NCBI GenBank assembly: GCA_948144175.1
Contig: CANXME010001987.1
Coordinates: 597,062-661,061, forward strand
Reading direction: 5' to 3'
Length of the DNA: 64,000 bases
Origin: Closterium sp. NIES-65
Lineage: Eukaryota > Streptophyta > Zygnematophyceae > Desmidiales > Closteriaceae
In this document: piece by piece, positions 35,501 through 45,300 of the stretch
Layout of the letters: each line of letters opens with the position of its first letter
Numbering within the stretch: the stretch's first letter is position 1
Position numbers and translations under genes: made by a program
Notes under the pieces: model-generated
Database searches by the model: none
What the model was told of the DNA's origin: nothing
The model's input: only the letters and a program-made list of their open reading frames with translations

Positions 35501-36973
35501 TGCTTTTGTCCGTTTGTGAAGTTCCACCGGGGGGAGCAGCGAGGGATTGGGCGGCGGCTCGCGCTGGGTGGCCAGGCGGCGCAACAAGGGGCGGGGCAGG
35601 TCTCTTCGGTTTCGCAGGGCGGGTTACAGTTCTGGCGTCGGAAGATGAAACGGCATATGTAACTGGAGATGTAACGGCGGAACTACCCGCTCCACCACCA
35701 GAGGAAACCACCCCGGAGGAAGCTTCCCCGCTCCTTCCTCCCCCGGTTCCTGCCGCCCGTGCCGCCCGGGTCTGCATGCGCGTGCGCTCCATGTCCTCCA
35801 CCTCCGCCCACAGCTGCTCCACTAGCTGCCGGACGTCGCCGCCCATGCGCTTCACGCGCTGCTGCACGCGCTCCCCCGCGGAAAGCTGGTTAAGGTCCGG
35901 GTACAGGCGCATTAGGAGGAGCTGGGGGCGAAAAAGGGGGGAGAGAAGGGGGAAGACGGAAAGGGGTGTCGGGGGTAAGTGAGGACAGCTGGTTTGGAGG
36001 TCCGGGTACAGGCGCATTAGGCGGAGCCGGCGGGGAGATGGATGGGGGGAGGTGGGGGGTGGGGGGTGGGGAGAGGGAGGCACGAGGGGGTTGAGGTCCG
36101 GATACAGGCGCATGAGCAGGAATTGGGGAGAAGGGGGGAGGCGGAAGGCGGGGGAAGCGCGGCAGAGGGAGCGGGGGGGAGGGGGGTGGAGGGGGGAAGA
36201 GGAAAGGAGGGGATGGGAGGGGATGGATGATGGCGGAAGTAAATGGGGTGCTGCACGCACTCCCCCGCGGGAAGCTGGTTAAGGTCCGGGGTTTGAGGAT
36301 GAGGAGGAGCTGAGGAGAGGGAAATGTAGGGGTAGGGAGGGGAGGATAGGGTAATAAACGACAGGGGCACTGCGAAACGGGGTTCGGGGTTTTATCGGGG
36401 AAATTCCGGCCCTTTTCCCGCGTGTTCGAGAGCACGCATGGCTTGACCTTTCCCTTAAATTTACATCTCTTAGCCGTTGTCAAACTGCGCTTCGGTTTCA
36501 CAACCCACCTGCGCCTCGGTTTTCTCCATGTCGTCGCCCATCTGGCTCGCAAACGACAGCGCGAATCGCTCCGACGGTTCCCATCGCCGCCGCCATTCTC
36601 CCGCCGATCCGTCCGCCGGCTGCTGCGGCGGCTGCTGCGGCGCGCCTCCTGCTGCCGCCCGTGCGGAATTCACGCGAGACGTCCGTCTGCCTCGCGCTGC
36701 CGACGATTCTTTTGCAGGAAGGGACACGTGGCGTCCGCTGATTGGTTCGCGAAGCAATGGCCGGCCGAAGAATGCTGCCCGCGGAACGATTGGCGGAGCG
36801 CCATTGATCCGGCGTGGATTAACTAACGAGGGCGGATTAAGTAGCAAGGTCGGACTGGAGAGGCTGGAGATCGTAACGGAGGAAGCGCGAATTTCTACTA
36901 AGTCGAGCGCGGTTCCGGAATATACGTATCGGGAGGTTGCCGAGGCGCGTTCTAGATTGACGGAAGGAGACAT
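26210..36973 (-). CDS. S1-domain (OB-fold) RNA-binding protein, probably plastid; multi-exon
   Basis: Minus-strand gene spanning about 10.8 kb. Supported exons are 36,973-36,509 (start MSPSVNLERASATSRY, Ser/Arg/Ala-rich and transit-peptide-like), 35,921-33,889 (677 codons, charged, six copies of a VLPALQRPVG-like motif), about 33,095-32,709 (Pro/Ala-rich), 32,420-32,337, 30,999-about 30,870, 30,687-30,631, an exon ending at about 30,193, 29,536-29,465, 29,140-29,051, 27,454-27,251, 27,059-26,949, 26,523-26,455 and 26,281-26,210 (stop TGA). The exons from 32,420 to 27,251 join into two S1 folds. The first is ERTTVPAKVVTCNHGGLV + LSLNGVQAFLPASYM. The second is HRLEAGDVVTSTVVYIGD + VDGVNVMIHYDSIRQLK + SLPVHVLRSKPVQKRLLVAL. 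The C-terminus (YKLVARAGLTIQE, then LLVESDLDKEAIRGAIQQ) resembles, from memory, the tail of plant plastid S1-domain proteins. Expected role is RNA binding in plastid RNA maturation or translation. Most junctions are phase 0; those around 33,889, 33,095 and 30,870-30,687 are unresolved. Introns carry partial exon copies. Confidence 0.72.
26590..26662 (-). repeat. Echo of S1-gene exon 26,523-26,455
   Basis: Degenerate copy of most of the next exon (ASQSDSEYKFVVRAG-like against ASQSDSDYKLVARAG), lying upstream of it in transcript order and without its donor. Confidence 0.75.
27525..28112 (-). repeat. Echoes of S1-gene exon 27,454-27,251 (four copies)
   Basis: Four partial copies at about 27,525-27,595, 27,770-27,845, 27,905-27,980 and 28,040-28,112. 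Each keeps the acceptor (CCAG before TCCCTGCCAGTGCATGTGC) and the first 20 or so codons (SLPVHVLRSKPVQKRLLVALE-like), then diverges. A further shorter copy is at 28,375-28,410. Only the copy at 27,454 continues into the rest of the exon. Confidence 0.85.
27655..27780 (-). repeat. Low-complexity CTGCCC tract between echoes
   Basis: Repeats of CTGCCCCTGCCC and GGCTGCTGC, giving Ala/Gly/Gln-rich open frames in all directions. No protein inferred. Confidence 0.7.
28119..28330. repeat. 25-bp minisatellite, about 8 copies, in an S1-gene intron
   Basis: Near-perfect tandem units of 25 bp built on AGAGGGAGCGGAGGAGGGGG. Purine-only strand. Not coding. Confidence 0.92.
28470..28580. repeat. CTGCCACTGC/CTGCTG tandem tract
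   Basis: Roughly 27-bp units of (CTGCCACTGCCACTGCCGCTG)-type sequence in an intron, followed by three copies of (T/C)GAACGTT(A/G)AACCCTGA at about 28,590-28,632. Confidence 0.7.
29351..29407 (-). repeat. Echo of S1-gene exon 29,536-29,465
   Basis: Copy of the last 18-19 codons of the exon (NVVTSTVVYIGDMNMTVQ) with its own GTATGA donor, 110 bases downstream of the real donor in transcript order. Confidence 0.85.
30020..30110 (-). repeat. Echo of the S1-gene exon ending at about 30,193
   Basis: The exon end (FVTQRGADLEDEERVERREQ, then GTGGGT) is repeated as VTQRGADLEEQERVERREG with the same GTGGGT donor. Confidence 0.75.
30411..30655 (-). repeat. 36-bp minisatellite made of exon end plus splice donor
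   Basis: Six to seven 36-bp units. Each contains, on the minus strand, the last codons of exon 30,687-30,631 (SYVGE) followed by the donor GTGAGAC and about 15 intron bases. It lies immediately downstream of the real exon end in transcript order, so the array grew from the exon-intron junction itself. Confidence 0.9.
31078..31460 (-). repeat. Three echoes of S1-gene exon 30,999-30,870
   Basis: Copies at about 31,078-31,149, 31,228-31,300 and 31,385-31,452, spaced 150 bp, each starting with an acceptor and LSLN(G/S)(V/M)QAFLPASYMH-like codons. The most distant has a TAG after TN. Each diverges after 20-25 codons. Only the copy at 30,999 continues. Confidence 0.88.
31575..31693. repeat. 15-bp minisatellite (CAGGCAGCGGGCAAG)
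   Basis: About eight 15-bp units with C/T and A/G variation, directly adjoining the exon echo at 31,694. Confidence 0.88.
31694..31768 (-). repeat. Echo of S1-gene exon 32,420-32,337
   Basis: Copy of the exon's last 20 codons and donor (ERTTVMAKVVTCNHGGLV, then GTAAGCTGC), about 570-640 bases downstream of the original in transcript order. The 12-bp array fills the space between them. Confidence 0.88.
31805..32332. repeat. 12-bp minisatellite (CAGGCGGGCAAG), about 44 copies
   Basis: Near-perfect array in the intron between an S1-gene exon and its echo. The 12-bp unit keeps every frame open, giving long Lys-Gln-Ala-Gly and Leu-Pro-Ala-Cys frames that are artefacts. Confidence 0.95.
32509..32570. 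repeat. T run (48) followed by GT repeat
   Basis: Long homopolymer T tract with adjacent (GT)n in an intron of the S1 gene. Intron polypyrimidine or expanded poly-A of an inserted sequence; cannot tell. Confidence 0.85.
33140..33420 (-). repeat. Two echoes of the S1-gene proline-rich exon
   Basis: Copies of its first part (VTPIPKGLPPVVTPPPVDL, then RRTHPD) at about 33,165-33,240 and 33,290-33,400, upstream of the real exon (33,095-32,709) in transcript order. Confidence 0.82.
33745..33877. repeat. GGGGA microsatellite
   Basis: About 25 copies of a 5-bp purine repeat just inside the donor of the large S1-gene exon. Confidence 0.95.
36000..36315 (-). repeat. Three echoes of the start of the large S1-gene exon
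   Basis: Copies of the first codons (LMRLYPDL-like) at about 36,000-36,032, 36,090-36,127 and 36,240-36,313. All lie upstream of the real acceptor (exon start 35,921) in transcript order. The last carries a later stretch of the exon (CCCCGCGGGAAGCTGGTTAA) as well. Confidence 0.78.
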
Positions 36974-38065
36974 TGACACGGGCTTTGCGGAAAGAGGCTG
37001 CCGGCGAAAAAGACGCTGCCAGAGGAAAAAGCTAAGACGACCCTGTCGGACGCTGTCAGACGCGCTATCAGATGTTGTCGGAGCTGACAAGTGGATACGA
37101 AGGTCACAGCCTTATTCTGGTGACATCAGCTCTCCAGATTGTACCTGCGCGTCGCGACGACCTACAACAAAGTTACTTGCTCCTCGAGGGACGACTAGAA
37201 TGGGCTGCTATTTCATGTGGAGCGATAGTACTCGATAGTAGCAGCTCCGAAATATATCAGTTGAGTTGCTCGGTAATCCAGGTGATTCGTCCTGCCACGT
37301 TTTCCCTGGCTTCCAAGATAGTCCACGTCAGGCAGGCGTCTGATGTGGTGCTGGCTGTCCATTCGTGGAGGGTCATCCATGATGGCAAAATCGAACATTC
37401 GTAAATACATGATACAGCTACACTCGTCTTTGTTAGTGAAATTTCTCTGACATATTTCTCTAACAGTCACATTCGTAAATAAATGATACACCTACTTTGT
37501 CAATTATTTTTGTAATAGCTGGCATTCTGTTACCGCGTGTTTGTCCCTTTATGGAAAAGCTGTCAACCCTATCAATTCGTAAATAAATGATACAGTTACT
37601 TTGTCAGTTATTTTTGTAATAGCTAACATTCTTAAACACATGATACAGTTACACTCGTCTTTGCTAGTAAAATTTCTCTGACATACCGTAGTTTATTGCA
37701 GTTATTTTTGTAATAGCTGGCATCCCGTTACCGGCGTGTTGGTCCCTCGCTGGCAAAGCTGTCAACCCCAGCAAAGGCATCCTAAATGGAGGTTCCTTTC
37801 ACCTCGCATCGAGCCCCACGTTCTTCGTTACACCCGACGCGTGGCGAGCTTCGCATGCCATGCACCGGGGGGTTGCGAGGCTATATTTGCGTGCGCAGCT
37901 GGGCCAAAAATCGCGTCGCGCTGTGAGATGCAGGAACGAATCAGCAAACGAGACGCGGCACGGCGGGGAGAGGCGTTTTCCCCTCACCTCCCATGTTCCC
38001 CCAGGTGTGAGAACGCCATTTCCCCTTTTTCCTCCAACTTGACCCTCACTTCCCCCTTTCTCTAA
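36974..38065. other. Intergenic between divergent S1 and HIR genes, with a direct repeat
   Basis: Upstream region of the S1 gene. 37,390-37,780 holds two diverged copies of a roughly 200-bp segment: (C/A)ATTCGTAAATA(C/A)ATGATAC, ACACTCGTCTTTG, AATTTCTCTGACATA, TTATTTTTGTAATAGCTGGC and GTTACCG(G)CGTGTT occur in both. No protein is recognised, although weak open frames continue upstream of the S1 ATG. Confidence 0.6.
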
Positions 38066-38890
38066 GGGCGCGTGAGGTCTTTGAAATTTGTAAAAGTTTA
38101 TGTTTTGAGGGCGAAATTTAGTTTTGAACTTACAAAGAAAGAAGTTCGAATTTCCTTCTATCGAAGTTCGAACATCGGGCTTACCACACTGTAAAAAATC
38201 ACACACACATACAAGGTCGAACCCCGACATTCGAACTTGTAAAAACGAGCCGAGCCGCACGTCAACATCATAGGTTACCCGGTTCGCTCGTCTTGACAGT
38301 GCGCCACGTCAACATTTTGCGCCTCGGTTTACAAGGACCTAGAGCTCCAACTCACCTTCCGCGTCGAGTGTGTAACCAGGGTACAAATAGCTCCCGTGGC
38401 AACACCTTGTATACTCGTCATTCGCCCAACATGACAACCCTACAGCTGGTCCGCTTTCCACTCCCACAGGATTTCAAAGACATTTGGTGCGGGGGACGTG
38501 GATTGGGCAAGGGCGGGAGTTTCTTTGACTGACGTCAAGACGGGCGGGACGCGTTGCCACATCGTGCTCGAACGTGCCACGATGCTGGACACGTGGCTAC
38601 CACTGTGTGCACGAATTGTGGGGTGTCTTCGTTGTGCAACTTCATGCATTGACGAAGCGCTCGCCCGTTTCGCCAGCTGTTCGTACGTGCTGCAAATCAC
38701 ACACGCTCGCATGAACGTGCGCATGCGCGTTCCCGCCTCCGACTCGAGTCAACTTCATATTTCAAACTCGAACTTTTGCAGAGCCCATACAATGCTTGGT
38801 TCGCGAAGCACCCTTCGCGAAACTAGCGAATAGGGTAACCACCCAAAGTTCGAACTTAATTTTGAACTTCTAAACAGAACACACGCGCCC
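38066..38890. mobile_element. PIF/Harbinger-like MITE with TAA duplication
   Basis: 825-bp stretch bounded by GGGCGCGTG and CACGCGCCC as inverted ends, each flanked by TAA (38,063-38,065 and 38,891-38,893). A TWA duplication with G-rich short inverted ends is the hallmark of PIF/Harbinger elements and Tourist MITEs. The subterminal parts carry repeated GTTCGAAC/GAAGTTCGAA motifs. No transposase frame. Only the first 9-10 bases of the ends pair well, so the call is moderate. Confidence 0.55.
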
Positions 38891-39303
38891 TAATCAGCGC
38901 CAGGTTGTGTCCCCCTTCCACTTTTGTCCAACAATGCGGTGCGCGCAGGCACCCCCCCCCACCCCCCCCCCCCCTTCTTCCGCAGCAACCCCTTCTTTCT
39001 GCCCACTCAACTTCCTCCGACTTCAGTCCCCCCACGGAGTTCTGAGCATTTCTTTTTTTGGGCAAGCTTCAAATACCACCAACACCCCGATTGCAAGTCT
39101 TGAATCGTTGCTGAGAAGTCCTCACCTCCTCAACCCGAAGCGAAACAGCGTTTCTTTTGCCGAAGCGCACGACCGTCACTAGCGCCGGCTCATATCTATC
39201 AGCTTATCTCTAGATTCGTCACATATCTTCTCTCTACACTAATTGTTATACGGGTTGTAGTTTTTTATATATTTTATTTTGTGGTTAGAACGCGGCCGCC
39301 AGC
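38891..39303 (+). promoter_or_regulatory. Putative promoter and 5' leader region of the HIR gene
   Basis: About 410 bases between the MITE and the HIR start codon. It contains a C-rich stretch (38,951-38,974) and AT-rich DNA with TTTTTTATATATTTTATTTT at 39,261-39,280, followed by a NotI-like GCGGCCGC at 39,292-39,299 just before the ATG. No element is diagnostic; position is the only argument. Confidence 0.35.
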
Positions 39304-42300
39304 ATGGAGAAGATGTTCGGCCTGCTCCAGGTGGACCAATCAACGGTGGCCATGGTGGAACATTTTGGGCGGTTCGTGAAGGCGCTCGACCCGGGCTGCC
39401 ACTGCGTGCCGTGGTGCTGCTGCTACCGGCCCGCGGGGCTCATGAGCCTCCGCGTGCGCCAACTTGACGTGCGCTGCGAAACCAAAACCAAGGTATTGCT
39501 AGTACTACCGTTGTGCTTCGGTGTTTACGGGAGAGGGTAAGTTGAGGGAAGGGGAAGAGGGCTGTCACTGCGTGCCGTGGTGCTACTGCTACCACCACGC
39601 GGAGCTCATGTCAGGAGCCTCCGCGTGCGCCAACTCGACGCGCGCTGCGAAACCAAAACCAAGGTGAGGCTGGTAACCGTGCTACGGTGCTTTCGAGAGA
39701 GGGGAGGTCGGTGAAAGGGGATGAAGGCTGCCACTGCGAAGCGAAATCTTAACCTTGCCTCATGAGCTCGCGGCACGGTGCTGCGTGCCGCAAGCTCATG
39801 ATGCGAGGTTCAAAGTGTCGCTTCGAATATTTACACCACCAATCATGGCAAGGAACGACGCCAGCAAGGAACGACGTCACCGCCAGTCACAAAATACTTT
39901 TGAAACTCAGTTCTAAACATCGTGGTGCCATAGTTGTGTCCCCTCATACTGCTGCCGTTTCGTCATGTCATCTTTATTCACCCGTTCCCCGCTTCAGGGC
40001 AACGTGTTCCTCACTGTAGTCGCGTCGATACAGTACCAGGCGATTTGCGAGCAGATTGACGACGTGTTGTACAAGCTCAGGACCCTCACCACTCTTTGCC
40101 TTTTCTTTGTATCCCCGTTTTTGGCTTTTCCGCTTCAGGACAACGTGTTCGTCACTGTGGTCGCATCGATACAGTACCAGGCGATTCGCGAGCAGATCGA
40201 GGACGCCTTTTACAAGCTGCAGGATCCCCAGGCGCAGATTCGATCATACGTCTTCGACGGTGAGTGCTGCAGCGTTCGCGATCTACTGTGGCCGATGCAT
40301 CTGAAACATTGCGATTATGATGTACTTCTTGTCATTGTTTTAGTCTTCGGAGTTTGCTTTCGCACCGTGTTTTTAATTCGCTATTTTCTGTTCCCCCCTT
40401 CACCTACACCCCGCAGTGGTGCGCGCGAGCGTGCCCAAAATGGATCTGGACCGTGTATTTGAGATGAAGAACGAGATTGCTCATCCTTCCCCTCCAGTCC
40501 AATTCCCCTTTCCCCTCTTCCCCCCTCCTGTTGCTCCCCTCTCAGTGGTGCGCGCCAGTGTGCCCAAGATGGATCCGGACCGTGTGTTTGAGATGAAAAG
40601 CGAGATCTTTCATTCTTCTCCTCTCCTCCAATTCCCGCTTTCCCCGTTCCTTTCCGCCCTCTCCTTGCTCTTCCCGGCAGTGGTGCGCGCCAGTGTGCCC
40701 AAGATGGATCTGGACCGTGTGTTTGAGGTGAAGAACGAGATTGCTCATACAGTGGAGGAGGAGCTTGAGAAGGTGGGGGTGTGGTGGGGCGTGAGAGTGG
40801 AGGTGCGGGGAGGGGTTCGTGGCGAAGTTTGATGGAAGGTGGTGAAGAATGAGATCGCGCACACAGTGGAGGAGGAGCTCGAGAAGGTGAGTGGAGTGGG
40901 GGTGTGGGGAGGAGCAGGGGAGGGGCAGAGGAGGAGGTGCGCGCGAGCGTGCCTAAAATGGATCTGGACCGTGTGTTTGAGGTGAAGAACGAGATCGCAC
41001 ACACAGTGGAGGAGGAGCTTGAGAAGGTGAGGGGAAGGTGGGGCTGGGGAGAGGGGGGGAAGGGGGGGACGCAGCGGAGGGGGGAGGGCAGCGGAGGTGC
41101 GTGCAAGCGTACTGCAGAGTACCGTGTGTTCGAGGTGAAAGAACGAGATTGCTCATACCGTGGAGAGGAGCTTGACAAGGTGAGTGGGGAGTGAGGGTCG
41201 GGAGGGGAGGGGGAGAGGGAGAGGTGCACGTGAGCGTGCCTAAGATGGATTTGGACCGTGTGTTTGAGGTGAAGAACGAGATCGCTCATGCAGTGGACTC
41301 GAGTGGGGTGGAGGAGGAGCTCGAGAAGGTGAGGGGAAGAATGAAACCACTCATCTATGTGCGTCACTTGCTCTTGGAGTTGAGAATGAACGCGTTTGAA
41401 TCGAACTGTACGTGCATGGAAGTCGTGAAACGCATTTGTCTTGACTCTTCCATGCGCATGCTCCCTGCTTCATAAAACCACTGTTGTAACGAGCAGGCAA
41501 TGAGGACGTACGGGTACCGCATTGTGCAAACGTTGATAGTGGATGTGGAGCCAGACCATCGCGTGAAGGCCGCCATGAACGAGATTAATGCCGGTGAGAG
41601 TGCTGGTATTAACGTATGTGGCAAATGTGAATGTGGATACGTGAATGTGCCGAACCTGATAATGGATGTGGAGCTGGACCGGACCATCGGGTGAAGGCTG
41701 CCATGAACGAGATCAATGCCGGTGAGAGTGTTGGTATTGTATGTGCCAAATGTGAATTTGCATGTGAAGCCGGGACATACGTGAATGTGCAATCGCTGAT
41801 AGTGGATGTGGCGCCGGACAACCGGGTCAAGGCCACCATGAATGAGATTATTGCGGGCAAGAGTGTCGATGATTCTCACATTTGTTTGCATACCTGTGTA
41901 AAAGTCATCTACTTTAATGAGGATGTGCATGTAGTGCAGACATTCATAGTGGGTTGTGGAGCTTACCATTGAGTGAATGGCAAAAATAAGGGTGGACTTT
42001 CACATTTGTAGATTAGCATAAGAGTGTAGAGGTACGTGTACGGTGCACCTATCTCCTTCTGCTGTTACGTTACATTACTCACTCGCACACCATATTCCCC
42101 AATCCCCCCTGCAGCCCAGCGCATACGCATGGCCACACAGGAGAAGGCAGAAGCCGAGAAAATTCTGCAGGTAATGCGATTTCTAGCGATGCAATATCGC
42201 ATCGCTCCTTGATGTACTTCAAAAGGCAATATTTTACTGCATCGCAGTATGTATCCGCCTACTTTCTTTCTTCCACCCGTTGCCGAGTTTTGGGTCGACT

Positions 42301-45300
42301 CAAAACACGACTCATCGCAGTATCCGTCCGCTTCCTTTATTTTCACACATTGCCGCCGAGTCCTGATCTGACTGACTAAACATCCTTTTTTGCTGATCCA
42401 AGTGTCTCACAGTTTTTTTCTCACGCATTGCGGAACGAGTTGTTGCTCCTTGTGAGCAATGGACTGGTGATTACACACGTCTCAGGATCTGTTCTGTTCT
42501 GTTCTGATTTGATCTGATCTGATCTGATCTGATCTGATCTGATCTGATATGATCAGACCGGACCAGAAGCAATAAATAATCGTGAAACATCGGATCGGTG
42601 TATCTGTCTCTGCACTCACTCGACACACCCATGCTGCTTCTACTCTGCACGGCAGGTGAAGAAGGCAGAAGGAGAGGCAGAGGCCAAGTACCTGGCAGGC
42701 GTGGGCGTGGCGAGGCAGAGACAGGCTATCGTGGACGGGTTGAGGGACAGCGTGCTGGGGTTCTCGGACCAAGTGCCGGGGACTACACCCAAGGACGTGC
42801 TGGACATGGTGAGAGGCGCTAGGGTGGGCATGGGCAGTGAAATCTGCGGGATAGGATGAGGTGGTTGTGGCCTGAAACTCGGTTTAAAGGGATGGACAGC
42901 GTTCTGAGCTTCTCAGAGCAAGTGCCCGGGAGCAAGTGCCTGGGACTACACCCAAGGACGTGCTTGACATGGTGGGCCTAGTTTTGAGTCGACTCAAAAA
43001 CAGGCTATCGTGGACGGGCTTAGGGACAGCGTGCTGGGGTTCTCGGAACAAGTGCTGCGCACTACACCCAAGGACGTGTTAGACATGGTGAGACGAGGGG
43101 ATGCATGATGAGACGAGGGGAAGCATGGTGAGACGAGGGGATGCATGGTGAGACGAGGGGATGCATGGTGAGACGAGGGGATGCATGGTGAGACGAGGGG
43201 ATGCATGGTGAGACGAGGGGATGCATGGTGAGACGAGGGATGCATGGTGAGACGAGGGGATGCATGGTGAGACGAGGGGATGCATGGTGAGACGAGGGGA
43301 TGCATGGTGAGACGAGGGGATGCATGGTGAGACGAGGGGATGCATGGTGAGACGAGGGGATGCATGGTGAGACGAGGGGATGCATGATGAGACGAGGGGA
43401 TGCATGATGAGACGAGGGGATGCATGGTGAGACGAGGGAAGAGGGCTGGTTGGTTGAGCCAGCGTGCTGGGTGGGTGGGGTTCTTGGAGCAAGTGCCCGG
43501 CAGGCAGGCACCACACCCAAGGACGTGCTGGTCATGGTGAAGAGGCTGGGCGGTGGTGAGTGGGAGAGGGTGTGTTGGGCGGTGCAGGTATGTATTGGAT
43601 AGAGCAATGGTGCAGGCATGTATTGGATAGAGCAATGGTGCAGGCATGTATTGGATAGAGCCATGTATTGGATAGAGCGATGGTGCAGGCATGTATTGGA
43701 TAGAGCGATGGTGCAGGCATGTATTGGATAGAGCGATGGTGCAGGCATGTATTGGATAGAGCGATGGTGCAGGCATGTATTGGATTAGAGCGATGGTGCA
43801 GGCATGTATTGGATAGAGCGATGGTGCAGGCATGTATTGGATAGAGCGATGGTGCAGGCATGTATTGGATAGAGCGATGGTGCAGGCATGTATTGGATAG
43901 AGCGATGGTGCAGGCATGTATTGGATAGAGCGATGGTGCAGGCATGTATTGGATAGAGCGATGGTGCAGGCATGTATTGGATAGAGCGATGGTGCAGGCA
44001 TGTATTGGATAGAGCGATGGTGCAGGCATGTATTGGATAGAGCGATGGTGCAGGCATGTATTGGATAGAGCGATGGTGCAGGCATGTATTGGATAGAGCG
44101 ATGGTGCAGGCATGTATTGGATAGAGCGATGGTGCAGGCATGTATTGGATAGAGCGATGGTGCAGGCATGTATTGGATAGAGCGATGGTGCAGGCATGTA
44201 TTGGATAGAGCGATGGTGCAGGCATGTATTGGATAGAGCGATGGTGCAGGCATGTATTGGATAGAGCGATGGTGCAGGCATGTATTGGATAGAGCGATGG
44301 TGCAGGCATGTATTGGATAGAGCGATGGTGCAGGCATGTATTGGATAGAGCGATGGTGCAGGCATGTATTGGATAGAGCGATGGTGCAGGCATGTATTGG
44401 ATAGAGCGATGGTGCAGGCATGTATTGGATAGAGCGATGGTGCAGGCATGTATTGGATAGAGCGATGGTGCAGGCATGTATTGGATAGAGCGATGGTGCA
44501 GGCATGTATTGGATAGAGCGATGGTGCAGGCATGTATTGGATAGAGCGATGGTGCAGGCATGTATTGGATAGAGCGATGGTGCAGGCATGTATTGGATAG
44601 AGCGATGGTGCAGGCATGTATTGGATAGAGCGATGGTGCAGGCATGTATTGGATAGAGCGATGGTGCAGGCATGTATTGGATAGAGCGATGGTGCAGGCA
44701 TGTATTGGATAGAGCGATGGTGCAGGCATGTATTGGACTAGAGCGATGGTGCAGGCATGTATTGGATAGAGCGATGGTGCAGGCATGTATTGGATAGAGC
44801 GATGGTGCAGGCATGTATTGGATAGAGCGATGGTGCAGGCATGTATTGATAGATCGATGGTGCAGGCATGATTGGATAGAGCGATGGTGCAGGCATGTAT
44901 TGGATAGAGCGATGGTGCAGGCATGTCATTGGATAGAGCGATGGTGCAGGCATGTATTGGATAGAGCGATGGTGCAGGCATGTATTGGATAGAGCGGATG
45001 GTGCAGGCATGTATTGGATAGAGCGATGGTGCAGGCATGTATTGGATAGAGCGATGGTGCAGGCATGTATTGGATAGAGCGATGGTGCAAGGCATGTATT
45101 GGATAGAGCGATGGTGCAGGCAATGTATTGGATAGAGCGATGGTGCCAGGTCATGTATTAGATAGAGCGATGGTGCAGGCATGTATTGGATAGAGCGATG
45201 GTGCAGGCATGTATTGCAGGCTTTGCACGTATGTATTGGGTAGTGCAACGGTGCAGGCGCGGGGCAATGATGCCAGCACCACATCCAAGGAAGATGTGCT

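Noticed and set aside
34606-35982. Plus-strand 458-codon frame opposite the large S1-gene exon
   Set aside because: Antisense shadow of the charged exon; composition is Ser/Pro/Phe-rich and no domain is seen, while the minus frame has splice sites at both ends.
43583-45235. CRISPR-like array (28-bp regular repeat)
   Set aside because: Units are directly head to tail with no variable spacers, in a eukaryotic intron.
42994-45284. Very long minus-strand open frames (about 606, 499 and 389 codons) encoding His/Ser/Pro/Cys repeats
   Set aside because: They are the 28-bp and 20-bp satellites read in frame; the region is a plus-strand HIR intron and no domain is encoded.
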